From Epinephelus fuscoguttatus (lineage: Eukaryota > Chordata > Actinopteri > Perciformes > Serranidae), in assembly GCF_011397635.1 (NCBI RefSeq), contig NC_064771.1, positions 9,239,379 to 9,303,378 of the forward strand: a DNA stretch of 64,000 bases, written 5' to 3'. The notes under the pieces are model-generated. The model was given only the letters and a program-made list of their open reading frames with translations. It was not told the origin of the DNA and searched no databases. This document shows positions 14,497-25,760 of the stretch, piece by piece; within the stretch, counting starts at the first letter, position 1, and each line of letters starts with the position of its first letter. Position numbers and translations under genes: made by a program.

Positions 14497-17400
14497 TAAC
14501 AGTTGATATCAATGCCAAGGTTGTTTTTTCAATCTTCACAGCAGCCGTTGTCACTAACCTCATTCCTCTCAGGGGATCTAGGAATCAAAACTGTGACTGT
14601 TTTTATATCAGGAGAGACTGGATAAACTAGCACACAGCACAGTGGGCTCACTCTAAAGACCAACATGCTCAATAAATTATAATGATGATAAAAAATAATA
14701 TTCATAATCTGTTACTTTACCGATCCCATAAAGGCAAAGTGGTCAGGGTCAGAGACAGAACAGACACCTGGGGCTTCAAAGCAGCTTCTGAAACTGTCTC
14801 CAGCCACAAGCCAACCATTAAACCCAAATGTAATCCATTTAATGGTGGGTCGACCACTGCTCCCTGATGGCAATTTACACTGTTTGTTAATAGATTGGAT
14901 TCGATGAAACTTTTAATGAGCTCTGACACAAAAGTGGGTCTCTGAAGGGACAAATAAAGAAAAAATGAAGAGAAACTAGAGCAAAGTAAATGCAGATATC
15001 AACACAACCTTACAACGCTGGTGACGCACACTAAAAAGATGTAGCCGGCTATTAGGGCTGCACAATATGCAAAAAAAAAAAAAAATCATACTGTGATAAA
15101 TCTGACAGATACAGTGATGGCGAAATGAGTTGTGATGTTAGTAGGAATGGTAAATTTTGCATTTCATTTTTACTGAAAAACTATAAAAATTACAATGGGA
15201 TTTTTGCTGTACGAAACAAGCATGTCCGCTTACGTCTGGAAAATGATTTCTGGCTACTCTGCAGCACCACCATGTTTCATTTACAATGGTATGTTGGGAC
15301 ACATTACACCTACATCAAATAATTTCAGCTCCTGCAATTTGAATGCTGCTCTTGGCCATATTGCCATTTTAATAACATTTGGATAAATTGTGCAGCTTAT
15401 GGGCTGATGGCTACAGCCTGGAATTTTAAAAATAAGAATAACACATGACTTTGTTGCTCTCTTGCTTGGCTGGTTTTGTTATTGGAGGCCCATTTATTGA
15501 TACCGCAGCTGATTACTGAGTCAGGTGTCTGATGACAGGCTAAGACTCTCCCATGCCTGTAAACATGCAGTCTTGTGATGTGGGTGCTCGCTGTGGATCA
15601 GGGACTAAAGTGGGGCCCTGGGCAGAGGGTGGGTGTCATATGCAAGGAGATAAGGATCACCTGAGCTCTCTGTTACAAACAGCCTCTTCTTTATATGCAC
15701 ATCACATTAACACTGGAGGTGTCTAACAAAGGTGTTTCTTCAAGATGTTTGTATGAACTCGCTCCAAACACAATTCAGTCATTGATGGGCTGTGATGTTT
15801 TTTTCTGCCTTTGGGGTCTCTAAGCTATTTCAGTGAAAAGCACTTGATTTGCCACTTATTACCTTTGTATGTGGTGTCTGGCAAATACAAAGCAGTGAAC
15901 AGATTTTGCTTTACTGTCAAATTTGAGTTAGTTTGTATGAATGTGCACTTTTCCCCCTCACCCACATGGAGGTGAGGAAGTTATTGGGGCCTTGAGGTTG
16001 AGAAGCTTATGGAGGGCCCAGTGGGGTCTGGAAAGCCCAGGGAGCATCTTAAGAACTGAGCTATTGGTAGTAACACAGCATTTCCCATGTAAATCTACTA
16101 AGAGCATTAACATAGCATTGGGCTAGACTACAGACGGGAGGTTTCATAGTGGGGGGTGCCCCCTAATCTGCAGTGGCATATAACTACAACACAGACAAGC
16201 TAAACACTTACAATCTTCAGTTTGTGATCACTTCAAACTGCTGATGGGAAAACAATTTTGCCAGGTTCTCCTCAGATTCACACCAATTAGCCATGACACA
16301 CACTGACAATACCCCTCTATGGTATCAACACATTTGTCAGAGCAACTCCAAACATCTTCCCCTCTCACACTGCTGCTCATCATATGACCCAGGAAGGAGG
16401 CTGCTGCATATGACAACGCTCCAGAGAATGAGTGTTCCAGCGTTTTAACGTGCACTCTTCCCCCTACGCTGCATGTATAATGCGCCCTTTGTCGACGACT
16501 GCCAACACACGCACAAACACATGTGGCTCCAGCACAAGTGCGTGCACAGCCACACAGACAGGGCTCCACTGTATGGGCACTCAATTGACAGAGAGTGAAA
16601 TCAACTCCTTTTAGTGTTTTTGGCTGTGGGTTGCTACTGGGACATTTGATAAAACAGGGTTGTGTAAGGCCTTGGATATCAGACGCAATGAAGTGACAGA
16701 AGAACTGCTGCAGCGTATTTAGTAGGATAACTCCATTATAATTACATGGTTATCAAAAGGGATGTTACCAACCATGCAACCATTTTTGGTTAGAATAACA
16801 GAGCCTACTGCAAATCACAGTTTCTGCTATCAAGTGACTTCTAATGAGTGATTAGCCAGAGGCTGTGCATCTTAACACCACATTCATAGCTGCTGATAAA
16901 CCGAATGGCTGTGTCTAGAGCCATGCTGGCAGCTCTGTGAGAAGGTACTTAGGCACAGTGTTGCTTTGAGACATGCTCACAATGACAATGCAACATGCTG
17001 ATGTTTAGAAGGTATAATAAGTACCCTGTTTCCATCCCTTTTTAAGAGAGTTAGCACGCCATCATAAGCTTTCAAGTAAGGATGGGCATTTAAAGTAACT
17101 TCCCTCTTTGAGTACTCACAATAAACTATTTTACTAAATGTAAAAATAGGGTCCGAAATTAAAACCCGAAATTAAATTGTGGGTAGGGTTAAAAAAATTA
17201 AATTGTATGCCCCCGATATCAAAAATGGTATTGTATATTGATATATTTTTCTGGTATTGCATCATAGTTAGAAATTCCAGTATTGTGACAACACCACACT
17301 TGACAAGAGTACAACTCAGGGGGATTACCAAAGTCAGTATGATTCATCCTCTGGGGAGCATGTATGTATGTCTGTCTACAAATTTTCCTGGCAATCCATC

Positions 17401-20400
17401 CAACAGTTACTGAGATATTTCATGCTGGAACTGAGTCATAGAGTGACCTGACTCTGCCATCCCTAGAGCGACGCTGCTAGCACGGCTAAAAACAGGTCAG
17501 GTCAGATTACTTTATTTGTATCCATGGGTAGATGTGCCCGCAGTACACGAGGCATCCACACATTTTATAAACAACACACACAAATATGACAGAAGTGCAG
17601 TCAATTGCACTCATGCCTCTGTATTCTAATCCTTAGGTCACCATTTTGCTCAAATCATATGAGGCAACATGTCACCATATACCGATACTGTTGCTCTCAA
17701 TAGGCTCCATGTTAACGATCCATGATGATCAATCAGCTGGCATTACATATAAGTAGGCTGTGGTCTTTTACAGGTCAGCAGACGACCCTGAGTGGACCAA
17801 AGAACTGAGGGAAGTGCTGTTTTTCCCCAAGAATTTCCTGCCTTGCCTTTTCCTCCCCTCTGGTGAGACTACTAAGAGGAGATATTCCTCAGGGCATGGA
17901 GCTGCAAAAAGCAGGACTTGGCTCATACAATGTGTTTGTTTGGTGAGATTAATCCACTGCTTTGCTTCCAGAGTGACTTGTTGCCCAATTAAGCAGCTTA
18001 GTAACTGAGTCTGTGCCATGCAACTCATTTGCCTCCATTGAGTAAGTAGTTGCTTTGTTGGGAGATGCTTTCAATTGAAACAGTCTGAGTGTGTTATGAA
18101 TTTTCTTTCAGTTTAACCACGTGAAATACAACTGCTATAAATTAAGTCACTGCTGTGGGAGTGACTGATTTCTGCATATGTCAACTGCTATAAAACTGGA
18201 CTGCAATGGACTGTAAAGGTGTACTTCCACAAAACAACTGACCATCATCTGTCTTGTTCTCTACCATCAGTAATATCCATATATCCAGTAATATAAATAC
18301 AGTGCCATTTTGCTCATTTCTAGTACTGCCATTTTAAATTTTGCCAAATTACCTTTTACGTTATTTTTAATAAATGCCCCAATATCTGCGAGTTTTTTTC
18401 CAACAAATATCCTCCAGTGAACAATGTCAAGTTTCTGGCTGGAGCTAGAGTGACCAGAAGAACCAGGCAGTACTGGTCGATCAATGATAACGACCTCTCA
18501 GGAGTTCACTAAAAATACCACAGTAAGGAATGTTCGCACCAAAGATCTTCCCAATGTATACAAATCCAAATCATTATTTACAGAGACTTACAGGCATTAG
18601 TATGAACTGTGCACTTTGTGAAGAGCTCAGAGAAATGCTGCTGCATTTGTTTTGTTTTTGCCAAAACTGTGGCTTAAACTGTTGTGATTTATTGCTGATA
18701 ATACCTACCCTCGATTTACATTATTTGAAAAGATGTACTGTGAGGATTCACTGAATGCGATAGCAATACTTGGTAGAAAAGCCCAGACACGCCAAACCAA
18801 CTTCAGAAAAGAAGCTGTGACGAAAGCCCCCTGCGGCATCACCTCACGTTGCAGTGTCACGTCCAAAAAGTTGCACGTACACTATGAAGACTGCAACCAA
18901 CTGTCAATCAGCATGTACATTGTGCGCTTACATGTGAGGAAGTAACTCCACACCAGCAGACGGCAGAAGTCTGTGATTGTCATACTAAGGGGAAACCAGA
19001 AGACCGTCTTGACGCTAGTTAGCCAGTTAGCACATAAACAGCACAATCCAGTCTCGTGGAGCTCAATGGCTAGAAAAGAATTATCTCACATAATTTAGGC
19101 AGGGGAAAGGGGAAAAAACGGCCAACTGACGCGAAAGTGGGGGAACGGTGCGGGACACACTGCAGCTACGAAGGTCATAGACGTTCACCCCAGCCAACAG
19201 TCGGCTTGGTGTGTCAGGGCTTTAAGTTTTACTTGATCAATTCCATCAACTTCTATCATATATTTCTAATGTTTTCATTTGATTATCAGTCGTCTTTCCA
19301 TTCAATTGCCAAGCAAATTTTAGGTGAACTTTTTAAACGCTGCAAAGAAGAAATTCGAATTAGGCAGGTTTCCATCAACTGGTTTAGAACAAATAAACCA
19401 GGCTACACAAAGCATACATTTGTTAAAAGTTGGCAGTATAGGCTACACTTTACGCATGGCAGCAATCTACCAGTAAGAGTAGAAGAAGTGGAGGTTGCAA
19501 ACCAGACACAAAACAAGTAAGCATGTAACCCGTCTATGAGAGAAAAATAGAGAGAGGTCTTCAGGAATTAGTTTTATTTGGCAATTGTTCTTTCGTGTCG
19601 GCTAGTATTGGCCATGTTTCATGCTGTCCAGAGATGAGGACAAATTCTGTGATTATGGGAATATCTGGAAGATGCTGACAGTGGAAACAACTCATCAGTC
19701 AAGTGAGTTAAAAGTTTGCTACATCTGAATTTCTTCAGCAGAGGTGTTTCCATATCACTCTTCTCGACAAAGACAAAAACCCACCTCAACAAAGCCCAAC
19801 TGAGAAAGTTTTATCAAATTTTGCCATTTTCATACTGCTTTTTGATACGATATTTCAATTTGCAACCCAACACATACACAAGATTAGCAATTTTTGGTTA
19901 TTGTGCTGTGTATTTGTTACATTTACTTCAATAAAGTTTATTTTCAAGGTCTGACTTTTATGAAATACCTATTTAAACAATTATCAAAATTAAATGCAAA
20001 CAAACTCTTAATTCTTAGCAACGCTTTTTGGTCAGATTTTTAAATGTAGATTTATCGAAGCAGATATTTTCTAATCTAAGTCAGTATACTTGGGTATCAA
20101 AAAAGAATGGCTTTTGCAGCAGTAACACTGATATTAACAAATCTGGTGGAGCGAACAGCTCTGCTCATTAACCTCTTCACAGCACAGTCATGACCTCCTA
20201 TAGCCATAAATGCCACATCCTGAATTGTGACTGTTCATTCAACTTCCCACACTGACATCCATAGAAGCTGACCCCTCCTATCAAGAGGATGTAGAGCCAA
20301 AGGACAAGACCTATGACATCATCTCAGCATGAGAACATTACAGATCATCGCACCAACATGCAAGCTAACAGGTCATCTGGCTGAGGGAACAGCTGCTTCT

Positions 20401-23400
20401 ACTGGGGACGAGGTATTTTACACATAGTAGCGAGAGGGAACAAAACAAATGTAAAAGCCCATAGCATACCAATGGAAAATCCCATGTGTGCTGGGCTTTC
20501 TAAAAGCTTTAGCAACATGTTACAACATGACATAAATTATTAACGCACTGCTTTGTGACCTGTTGCGCTTGTCATTCAACATTTAACTGTCAAGTGAAAT
20601 GTCAACAACTCTGAGAATACTGAGGAGTGGCAAAAACTGCACATGTACATAGCAGTGTGATTTCCTAATCAGAAACTCAGAGAACTTTGTACGCTATATT
20701 TAGAATATTTTCATCGCTTTACCTTGTGGTTAGACAGCAATTTCGTATGAGGAACTGAAGCCAATTAATCGCTTTCCTCAAAGCCAGGCTCCATTGAGAA
20801 AAACAATGACTTAACATCGCTGTACACAGGAGTTGCTGGTCTACTGCTGTCTCAATCAGTTGGTTTGTTTGTGTTATTGTGTGCCTTTGGCATTTAAAAA
20901 GGTTAGTTCAGATTCACCTAAGTCACACAAAACCACAAACAAACTACCTGATTGCAGCACTGGTAGATCAGCAGCTCCCGTGGTCAGCAAGCTAAAATTA
21001 CTGTTTCTGTCAGTGGAGTCTGGTGGCTTTGAGGAGAGCATAGATGCAGAACTGAAGCAGTTAACGGCTTAAGGTGCAGTTTACGTTTTAGTCATTATTT
21101 TCTGGAAAAATAATAGTTTAGATTTATGTTGGGTGTTTTCTTATAAAGCCTATTAGGTAGTCCTTGAACTTCAAGTCTGGCACACAATATTGATCATGAG
21201 CTGTTAAGAACAAACCATGCATTCAAGGGTCCTACTGCATGAGCATGACATAATACAAGTCACATTCAAACAGCAGCTTGGTGACTTGTTTCAGCTGTAA
21301 CCACATGATTTTTGTAACTGTGACTTAGCAGAAAGATATTCATCTGGCTGCAGCAGCCACTCAACAGAGTACTTTTAAATGTTAAGCATACAAATACTTA
21401 ATAAACCAAACGTATTTAGCTGATTCTCTATTATTAAACAAATTGTTATAGTACAGGAACTACAGATTCCATCACCACCTGGACGGCAAGGACTAGAGTA
21501 TGGCTCCATCCGAATGCAAATGTTTCATAAAGGTGAATATATACAACTGCAAGCAGTCGAACAAATGATTCTAGTCACTAAACTTCTTTCAAGGCATCTT
21601 TGTGGATGTCTTAACAGCTTTTTTTAAATGCTGTGGCCAATTTGTTTGGTATACCTTGGTCAAAGGGCAAAAAGGCTATTTCTCTGTGGCTTTTTTCATA
21701 CAGTATGGTGTCACTCTGGTTTAGATTTGTCATCTCTTTAAAACTTTTATTTCTGTTCTTATTTATTTTATTACATAGCTTTTGATTTTATGATTCCAAT
21801 AAACACATTATAGTTTTGGAAATGTTGTGCTCTACCTGTCCTCGTATTGCTGTGTGTCACAGATGTTTTGCAACTTATCTCATTATCACCTGTATGATCC
21901 AGACTCACTACAAGATTGTTACTGTGTGTGGACAACTTGTTGTGATCACTGACTTGAAGCTTTGATTGAGAAGGCAACTCATTGTATACCCACTCACACC
22001 CACCAATGGCAATGACAGTGGGAAGGGAAAGCACAAACACACACGTGTGTGTACAGGAGCAAATCTGAGCTTTAGGAGTTTGTGCTAACAGGCTACTTAA
22101 ACTAAACAAACAGGCCTAATACTATGGATCCTACACCTTTCATCTCATCAGTGTGCCTGTTGCTACCATGGATTTAACACAAGCTTAATCTCCTTGCATT
22201 CAAGATTCAAGACATGGATGAACGCTGTAGAATAGTAGCTGCTCTTATAAGCATCACCCACATTTTCATGAAGTGCAGCAGAACAAAACTAGGACTGCCA
22301 CTGACCTAATAACAATGTAAACACACACTTAAGTTTGGATGGTGACCTAGTGGGCTTGTGTAAATGTGTCACTGTCCAAACAGACTGCAGTGTGGTGGTG
22401 AAGGAATGAGGAGCATGGTGTGTCATTTGGGTTGAATCAAATGAGAGGACAGTCAGCCTGACATTAGTCATGAAGCTGAATGTGATCACTGAAGTCTGAA
22501 GCTGTCTTTACTGGAGGCAGCAAAAAGCAACCACCTTAGGAACAAATCATTGTTTGAATTGGAGATGAATGTTGAGGTATTGCAAGATCAACTACAGTGG
22601 TGGATCCAAAAGTGACTGGTATCCATGGTGGCATAAACTTGCAGCCAAAGTACAGTGTGTGCTTCAGATGTATTATTTGCGCTCCGGTAAATTATCAGAC
22701 CTACTAGGGCTGTCTTTTTTGCATCTTTTTGAAACACAAGACTCGTTATTCAAAATCGGTATTCAGCTCATGAAGCTTTATTTTTTTTAAACAAGATTTC
22801 CAGCTGCTATTCCCTCAATTTTCCTCCGCCAAAAGGCCGTGGCAAGTATCAACAACCACTTTATAAAGTGATTCTCCATCAAAAAAAGCACTTTGTTGGG
22901 GTCTGCAAGTATGCCGAATTAAAGAGTGGGTTATTTACATTATATAAAGTAATAATTCGCGATTAATGAGAAGCTGATAAGCACCCCATAAGTGAATTGC
23001 CAGATTTCCGAATTAGGTTTGGCATTTAATCTTTCCATGCCAAGTACATAATACGAGGCTCTAATCTATAATCTGGTTTGTGAATTAGTTTGGCAGTACC
23101 CACCTCCTCTGTGTTTTTCCTCAGTGACTTCTCTCGTTCATACTGGGTGACGAGTTGCTCGTTGTCCTCCTTCAGCAGCTCCAGCTCCACTTCGTGCTCC
23201 TGGTTGACAGCGAACACCGAGTCCAAGTTCTCCAGCACGGCGACGACCAGCGGCATCAGCTCTTTCACTACGTCCTCGTCGTATCTTTCGATGAGCCGCT
23301 CAAACTCGCGGTATATCGAGCTGGCCAGACCTGAGACCCGCTCGGACATCATGGCAGAGTTGCCGGAGTCGTCCTGATACAGGACTACGTCGTCCAGCTC

Positions 23401-23403
23401 CAT
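1..23403 (-). CDS. spag9: spag9 (JIP4), 5' part of gene: canonical exons 1-4
   Basis: Scaffold protein JIP4, which links kinesin-1/dynein to cargo and binds JNK/p38 kinases in the cytoplasm. Coding exons on the minus strand: 23104-23403 (ATG at 23403, 100 codons), 13855-13975, 10537-10607 and 8918-9015. All have AG/GT borders and the phases join exactly (0, 1, 0, 2). Exon 1 encodes the RH1 domain, with [19 protein letters not shown] and [20 protein letters not shown], near-identical to mammalian JIP4. Exons 2-3 give the coiled coil ([32 protein letters not shown]). Exon 4 gives [13 protein letters not shown] and ends in phase 2 as ..APRT plus two bases of an Arg codon, matching a junction to a KERP.. 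exon in mammals. The start, [15 protein letters not shown] and the alternative exon at 4712-4881 favour SPAG9 over its paralogue MAPK8IP3. No later exon was found before base 1, so the gene is cut by the window edge. About 197 residues are visible. Confidence 0.93.
1215..2155. repeat. Dispersed repeat 'A' copy 1 with repeat 'B' inside it
   Basis: Family A words here (GCTAGCATG, CAATCCATCCAATA, GATATTTCTGTCTGGA) recur at about 5820-6170 and 16905-17500. The A copy is split at about 1325-1725 by a copy of family B (GTGAGGGGTGGATC, CAGTTTTTGGCAC), which recurs inverted at about 8265-8570 and 53040-53400. The A copy runs up to the hAT insertion at 2156. Boundaries are approximate. A and B resemble very common perciform repeats remembered from other sequence, but no library was searched. 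Confidence 0.7.
2156..3333 (+). mobile_element. hAT DNA transposon, internally deleted, with target duplication
   Basis: The ends are inverted repeats: TAGGG..GTAA.GGTACA at 2156 and its complement ending at 3333. Both are flanked by the perfect 8-bp duplication CTAAAAAC (2148-2155 and 3334-3341), the hallmark of hAT. At 1178 bp it is far shorter than an autonomous hAT of 2.5-4 kb. The inside keeps only a BED-finger open frame (2424-2768) followed by AT-rich DNA, so the catalytic core is gone. It sits at the end of repeat A, in a spag9 intron. The intact duplication suggests a fairly recent insertion. Confidence 0.88.
2424..2768 (+). pseudogene. BED zinc-finger N-terminal fragment of hAT transposase
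   Basis: An open frame of 114 codons lying inside the hAT element. After an acidic stretch ([22 protein letters not shown]) comes a BED-type finger, with the pair in VVCRHC and a His pair in LKRHHP about 20-25 residues later. This is the DNA-binding domain found at the start of ZBED/hAT transposases. The frame ends soon after the finger, with no RNase-H-like catalytic domain and no dimerisation region. It is a deletion derivative that could at most encode a DNA-binding peptide; expression is unknown. The first codon is uncertain and the natural start may be the ATG near 2463. Confidence 0.72.
3342..4711. other. spag9 intron with a short CT microsatellite
   Basis: A (CT)n tract sits at 3507-3523. 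Several open frames (for example 4074-4286 minus) are hydrophobic or low-complexity and match no family I know. No spag9 exon was found. The stretch below the alternative exon holds an AC/AT dinucleotide patch at about 4690-4710. Confidence 0.45.
4712..4881 (-). CDS. spag9: spag9 alternative first coding exon (membrane N-terminus)
   Basis: An ATG at 4881 opens 56 codons plus two bases, ending at a GT donor (4711-4710). The peptide starts [16 protein letters not shown], continues [17 protein letters not shown] and then has a Pro/Leu stretch ending PRAS. It is strongly hydrophobic for about 30 residues and should form a membrane segment or signal anchor. From memory, the short human SPAG9 isoform (the original sperm-associated antigen) starts with almost the same residues, before KERPIS. 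The exon ends in phase 2, as canonical exon 4 does, so both can splice to the same off-window exon. It lies inside the intron after exon 4, as expected for an internal promoter. A protein made from it would lack the RH1 domain and first coiled coil. The identification rests on sequence match and phase, not on transcript data. Confidence 0.86.
5087..5093 (-). promoter_or_regulatory. spag9: Candidate TATA box for the alternative spag9 transcript
   Basis: On the minus strand this reads TATAAAA within GGTATAAAAAG. It lies about 206 bases upstream of the alternative ATG at 4881, in a stretch (about 4882-5450) richer in G+C than its surroundings and full of CAG/CTG runs. This would put a transcription start near 5060. 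The role is inferred from position only; the sequence shows no proof of initiation. Confidence 0.42.
5820..6170. repeat. Dispersed repeat 'A' copy 2
   Basis: Shares the A-family words GGCAATCCA, GCGCTAGAT-like and TTCAGTCTGGAC, and ends in TCTAGAGCCATGCTACTAG..GGCT, as copy 3 does near 17465. It is diverged from copies 1 and 3. It lies in the spag9 intron upstream of the alternative first exon. Confidence 0.6.
6171..7934. other. spag9 intron, no gene seen
   Basis: Includes a stretch around 6470-6740 that reads like an old dispersed repeat (CATCCTGGGCTTAGCACTG region), but its ends could not be placed. The open frames are short and unsupported. Confidence 0.4.
7935..8240 (+). repeat. SINE/LINE-2-type 3' tail repeat
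   Basis: Contains the very common fish repeat core (GTTTGCATGTTCTTCCCGT, TTTTCTCCGGGTACTCCGG, AGTCCAAAGACATGCAGGTT, CCAGGGTGTACCCTGCCT) and ends in a GGATGGATGATGG tail, as expected of a retroposed 3' end. No Pol III head was identified. The family name is from memory and not checked. It lies in a spag9 intron. Confidence 0.65.
8265..8570. repeat. Dispersed repeat 'B' copy 2
   Basis: Shares CTGCAG.TC, GGCCATTGGAAGCTGGCTCCA, TTAAAATTATGC.TATTTAAGGG and CCACCCCTCACT with the copy at 53040-53400, and in inverted orientation with the copy inside 1325-1725. Ends are approximate. Confidence 0.62.
9016..10536. other. spag9 intron between exons 3 and 4
   Basis: No coding signal, RNA gene or element with clear ends was seen. 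Confidence 0.5.
11909..12251. repeat. MITE-like dispersed repeat ('CTGCAACTAA' type)
   Basis: Opens with GGTCTGCAACTAATGGCTA and GATTAATCTGCC, contains TTCCCAGAGCCCAAGGTGACA and TGTCTGACCAACAGTCCAAAA, and ends with TTAATTGTCTAATCATTTCAACTA. This order is that of a very abundant percomorph MITE, probably hAT-related, known to me from other fish sequence. The copy is diverged and no target duplication was recognised. It lies in the spag9 intron between exons 2 and 3. Confidence 0.6.
13777..13803. repeat. (TG)n microsatellite
   Basis: Thirteen or so TG units, about 50 bases inside the intron from the spag9 exon 2 donor at 13854. Confidence 0.9.
14411..14495. repeat. Poly(A) run and (TG)n microsatellite
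   Basis: A 25-base A run (14411-14435), then about 18 TG units (14459-14495). Long open frames across it on both strands are artefacts of the repeat. Confidence 0.92.
15052..15402. mobile_element. Probable hAT-type MITE ('TAGGGCTGCACAAT' ends)
   Basis: The left end TAGGGCTGCACAATAT is matched at the right by the complement of TAAGCTGCACAATTTATC near 15385-15402. This end motif is typical of non-autonomous hAT elements in fish. No convincing 8-bp duplication could be matched, so the copy is probably old. It lies in spag9 intron 1. Confidence 0.5.
16905..17500. repeat. Dispersed repeat 'A' copy 3, interrupted
   Basis: The first part (ACATGCTGATGTTTAG-like) and last part (TGGCAATCCATCCAACAG, GATATTTCATGCTGGA, GCTGCTAGCACGGCTAAAAAC) match copy 1. 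Between about 17075 and 17320 an unrelated AT-rich segment (AGGATGGGCATTTAAAG.. to ..GTATTGTGACAACACC) separates them and may be a second insertion. Confidence 0.6.
18780..19221. mobile_element. PIF/Harbinger-like MITE, copy 1
   Basis: The 19-bp ends AGCCC.GACAC.CCAA.CC match in 16 positions as inverted repeats. TTA follows the right end, while the left flank is AAA, so the duplication has decayed. The same end sequence occurs at 58533-58775. Total length is 442 bp with no transposase. It lies in spag9 intron 1. Confidence 0.62.
20750..21075. repeat. Imperfect fold-back repeat
   Basis: A left arm containing CTCAAAGCCAGGCTCCATTG recurs inverted on the right as GGAGTCTGGTGGCTTTGAG, with flanking GAACTGAAGC near both outer ends. 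The arms are imperfect over about 70 bases. The open frame 20833-21072 runs through it and shows no domain. This is probably an old MITE. Confidence 0.5.
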
Positions 23404-25760
23404 TTTCTTGCCTCCACTTGCACTTCTTTCCCAGCTAACGTTACTGAGCTAGCCGCAAGCTTCTGCTGGCCAGAGGCTGTCCGCCTTGCTACTTTCAACG
23501 CAACAAAACGGTGTCTCTAAAACATAGCTCGACTGTTGTGTACTGTACAGAAGAGACACTGTACTTCATAAACAACGTCTGTTGTCCTTAGTCGTCTAGA
23601 CGGCTGACTTTAAAATCTTGCTAGCTCAGTAGCTAGCACTACTGAAAAGTCTTTACTTGGCTCCTGATTAGTTTCCCTGTCCAACAGATGAGCTCCTGCT
23701 GCCGCCTTCAAGTGCTGTCGGAATTATGGCAATTCACGCAGTTAAACGACATAGCAAAGTAGTAAACACTGAAAAAGACGTCGGATTGTAGTGCAAAGCA
23801 AGGAAAATATAAATAATATATACAATATAGATGTTTTAGTTTAACCTATCTCAGTAGTAGCCGGATATGCAGGATATGTATAATTCTGCAAAACGCCAAA
23901 GCCAAAAGTGTACACAAAAACATAAAAAGCAACACTATGTTGTGAAAAATATTAGAATGCTACAATAAAGCGAATGAGCGGCCACAAACGTAAAAATGAA
24001 CACTATCAGCTCATTAGTTCATACTGTTAAAGCTAAAAGAATAATGTAATATGTCCTGTTGCTCATTTATAGTGGCTGCAATGTGACGTTTAAGGGGCGG
24101 AGAACAAACCATAACAACAACAACTGATTAAAAGAAATTCAAACTAATTACTTATAGCTTTATTTTTCTGTACAGACGTACGGATCATGTGCGTTTCTCA
24201 TAATCTAATGGCCCACCTTTGTCACATTTAGGTACCTTGTAAATTCATTTCTGTGTCTGGTTTATTGCAGGTTATGCTTTCCTTCCTTTGATTCTAAAGC
24301 TGAAGCACAAAGTAATTTTGCGGGCCTGCCATGTGATTTCAAGTCAAAAGCAGAGACACACTGTTTGACTGAGCCAAATATGATATTGTACGGACTATGC
24401 TTACTGAAATTTAGCATCTCCCAGTTTGGAAATAGGAGCTTACGAGGATCACTCGAAGATGTCATGTGTTGTGACGGGACGTGACGCTTACGTCACATGC
24501 TAAACAAGGCTGATGAAGGATAGGGAGTGAAAACTGTAGCTAATCCTTGGTGATCTATTCATTGGAGACATTTCATAATTATTTACACCCCCTCCTATTG
24601 ACTCCTATGGCCTGAGGCAAGAATTTAATCCTTTTTTTTTGTTAGCTTTATACATTTTCCCCTCAAAATTAGTTCACTTGCACTGAGTTCAACAGGTTGC
24701 TGAGTTTAGGAAGTGCTTGTATTCCTTCTATCATAAAAAAATAAAAGGATGATGAGTGTGCTTCACAAGATTTTTTATTTGCATCAAGGAGTCCAATTGG
24801 AAATGTGAAACAGTAATGCAGGCATCAGTTGAGTCAAACTTTAATATTATATATTACCTTGAAAAAAAGAAAGATGTGATATTCATGGCAAGTAAACAGG
24901 TTCCCACACATTGGATAAGTACAATCTTTTTACCTCTTACATCTATCTTTTTTTTTTGTTTTGCAGAACATCATGCGCTATTCAAACTGCATTGTAGAAA
25001 ATGCTGAACTTAGTGTAAATACACTGCACTCATCACTCTTTTCCTTTAAAGCAATCCTGCTGACGTATTTTTCTGTAATGCATAGGCACTGTTCACCCTG
25101 ATGTTTCAAGACATTAAACACAAGACAGACTAACTACAGTTACTACAATAAAGACCAAATGCTTCAGTGCACTTTTGGAGGTAAAAGTTACCCTTAAATC
25201 CTCACATCCCGGATCGGACTGCTCTTCAGTCGTCTCCACAGATAAGGAAGACAGCGTCTGACGCTTTCAGTGCGCAGAGGGCGAGGGCAGACTCTACCAG
25301 GCACACAGCACTCACACAAACATTAAATGTAGAACACAGTAAACCAGCAGCACTGTCAAATATTGTACACAATGCACATTCAAAGATCATGGCATAAAGT
25401 TGCTCATAGAGTAACTCAAGAGAGTTGAAATAAAACAAATGACTTGAATTAAATAGATAAAAGTGCAATTTAGCAAAGTACTTGTGGCCCTACTGGTAAC
25501 TGATCATTCATGGAGCTCTCAGCAGGTAAATCTCTATGGTTTCATGTATTCCATCGCCACTACAATCCAGTTTCCAAATGTTTCCATTAAAAAAAGGGGG
25601 CTTTAGGATCAGGCCTGCAAACAAAATGCAAATGAGGAGCGTGATGCATTTGATCCTGGATCAGGTGTGGAGAAAATCAAACACACAAACAGAAGTGGGC
25701 TTAAAATACTGGAGAGTCTGGGAGCACAGACAGAAGGAGTCAAAGTCTTTATGACACATT
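23404..25760. other. spag9-daglb intergenic spacer
   Basis: Bases just above 23403 are the spag9 5' leader and promoter side; no TATA box was seen near it. The lower side of 25761 is the daglb 3' UTR. On the minus strand an AATAAA lies at about 24773-24778, about 1 kb past the daglb stop, and could be its poly(A) signal. No other gene was seen. Confidence 0.45.
24481..24496. promoter_or_regulatory. Palindromic CRE-like element
   Basis: GTGACG and CGTCAC form a perfect inverted pair around CTTA, and another GTGACG lies ten bases to the left. The TTACGTCA half matches the CREB/ATF consensus TGACGTCA except for its first bases. It is about 1.1 kb upstream of the spag9 ATG. Binding is inferred only. 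Confidence 0.35.

Larger units (their letters stand above)
13976..23103. other. spag9 intron 1 (remainder)
   Basis: A 9.1-kb first intron. Beyond the repeats listed separately, 19230-19950 looks like diverged repeat (paired TTTCCATCA.. and TTTCCATATCACTC words), and 22700-22760 opens like another hAT end (CTAGGGCTGTCTTTTTT). No exon or RNA gene was found. Confidence 0.4.

Noticed and set aside
14294-14630. Overlapping open frames with HTHTHT and CVCVCV runs
   Set aside because: Produced by the (TG)n and poly(A) tracts; no domain or splice support.
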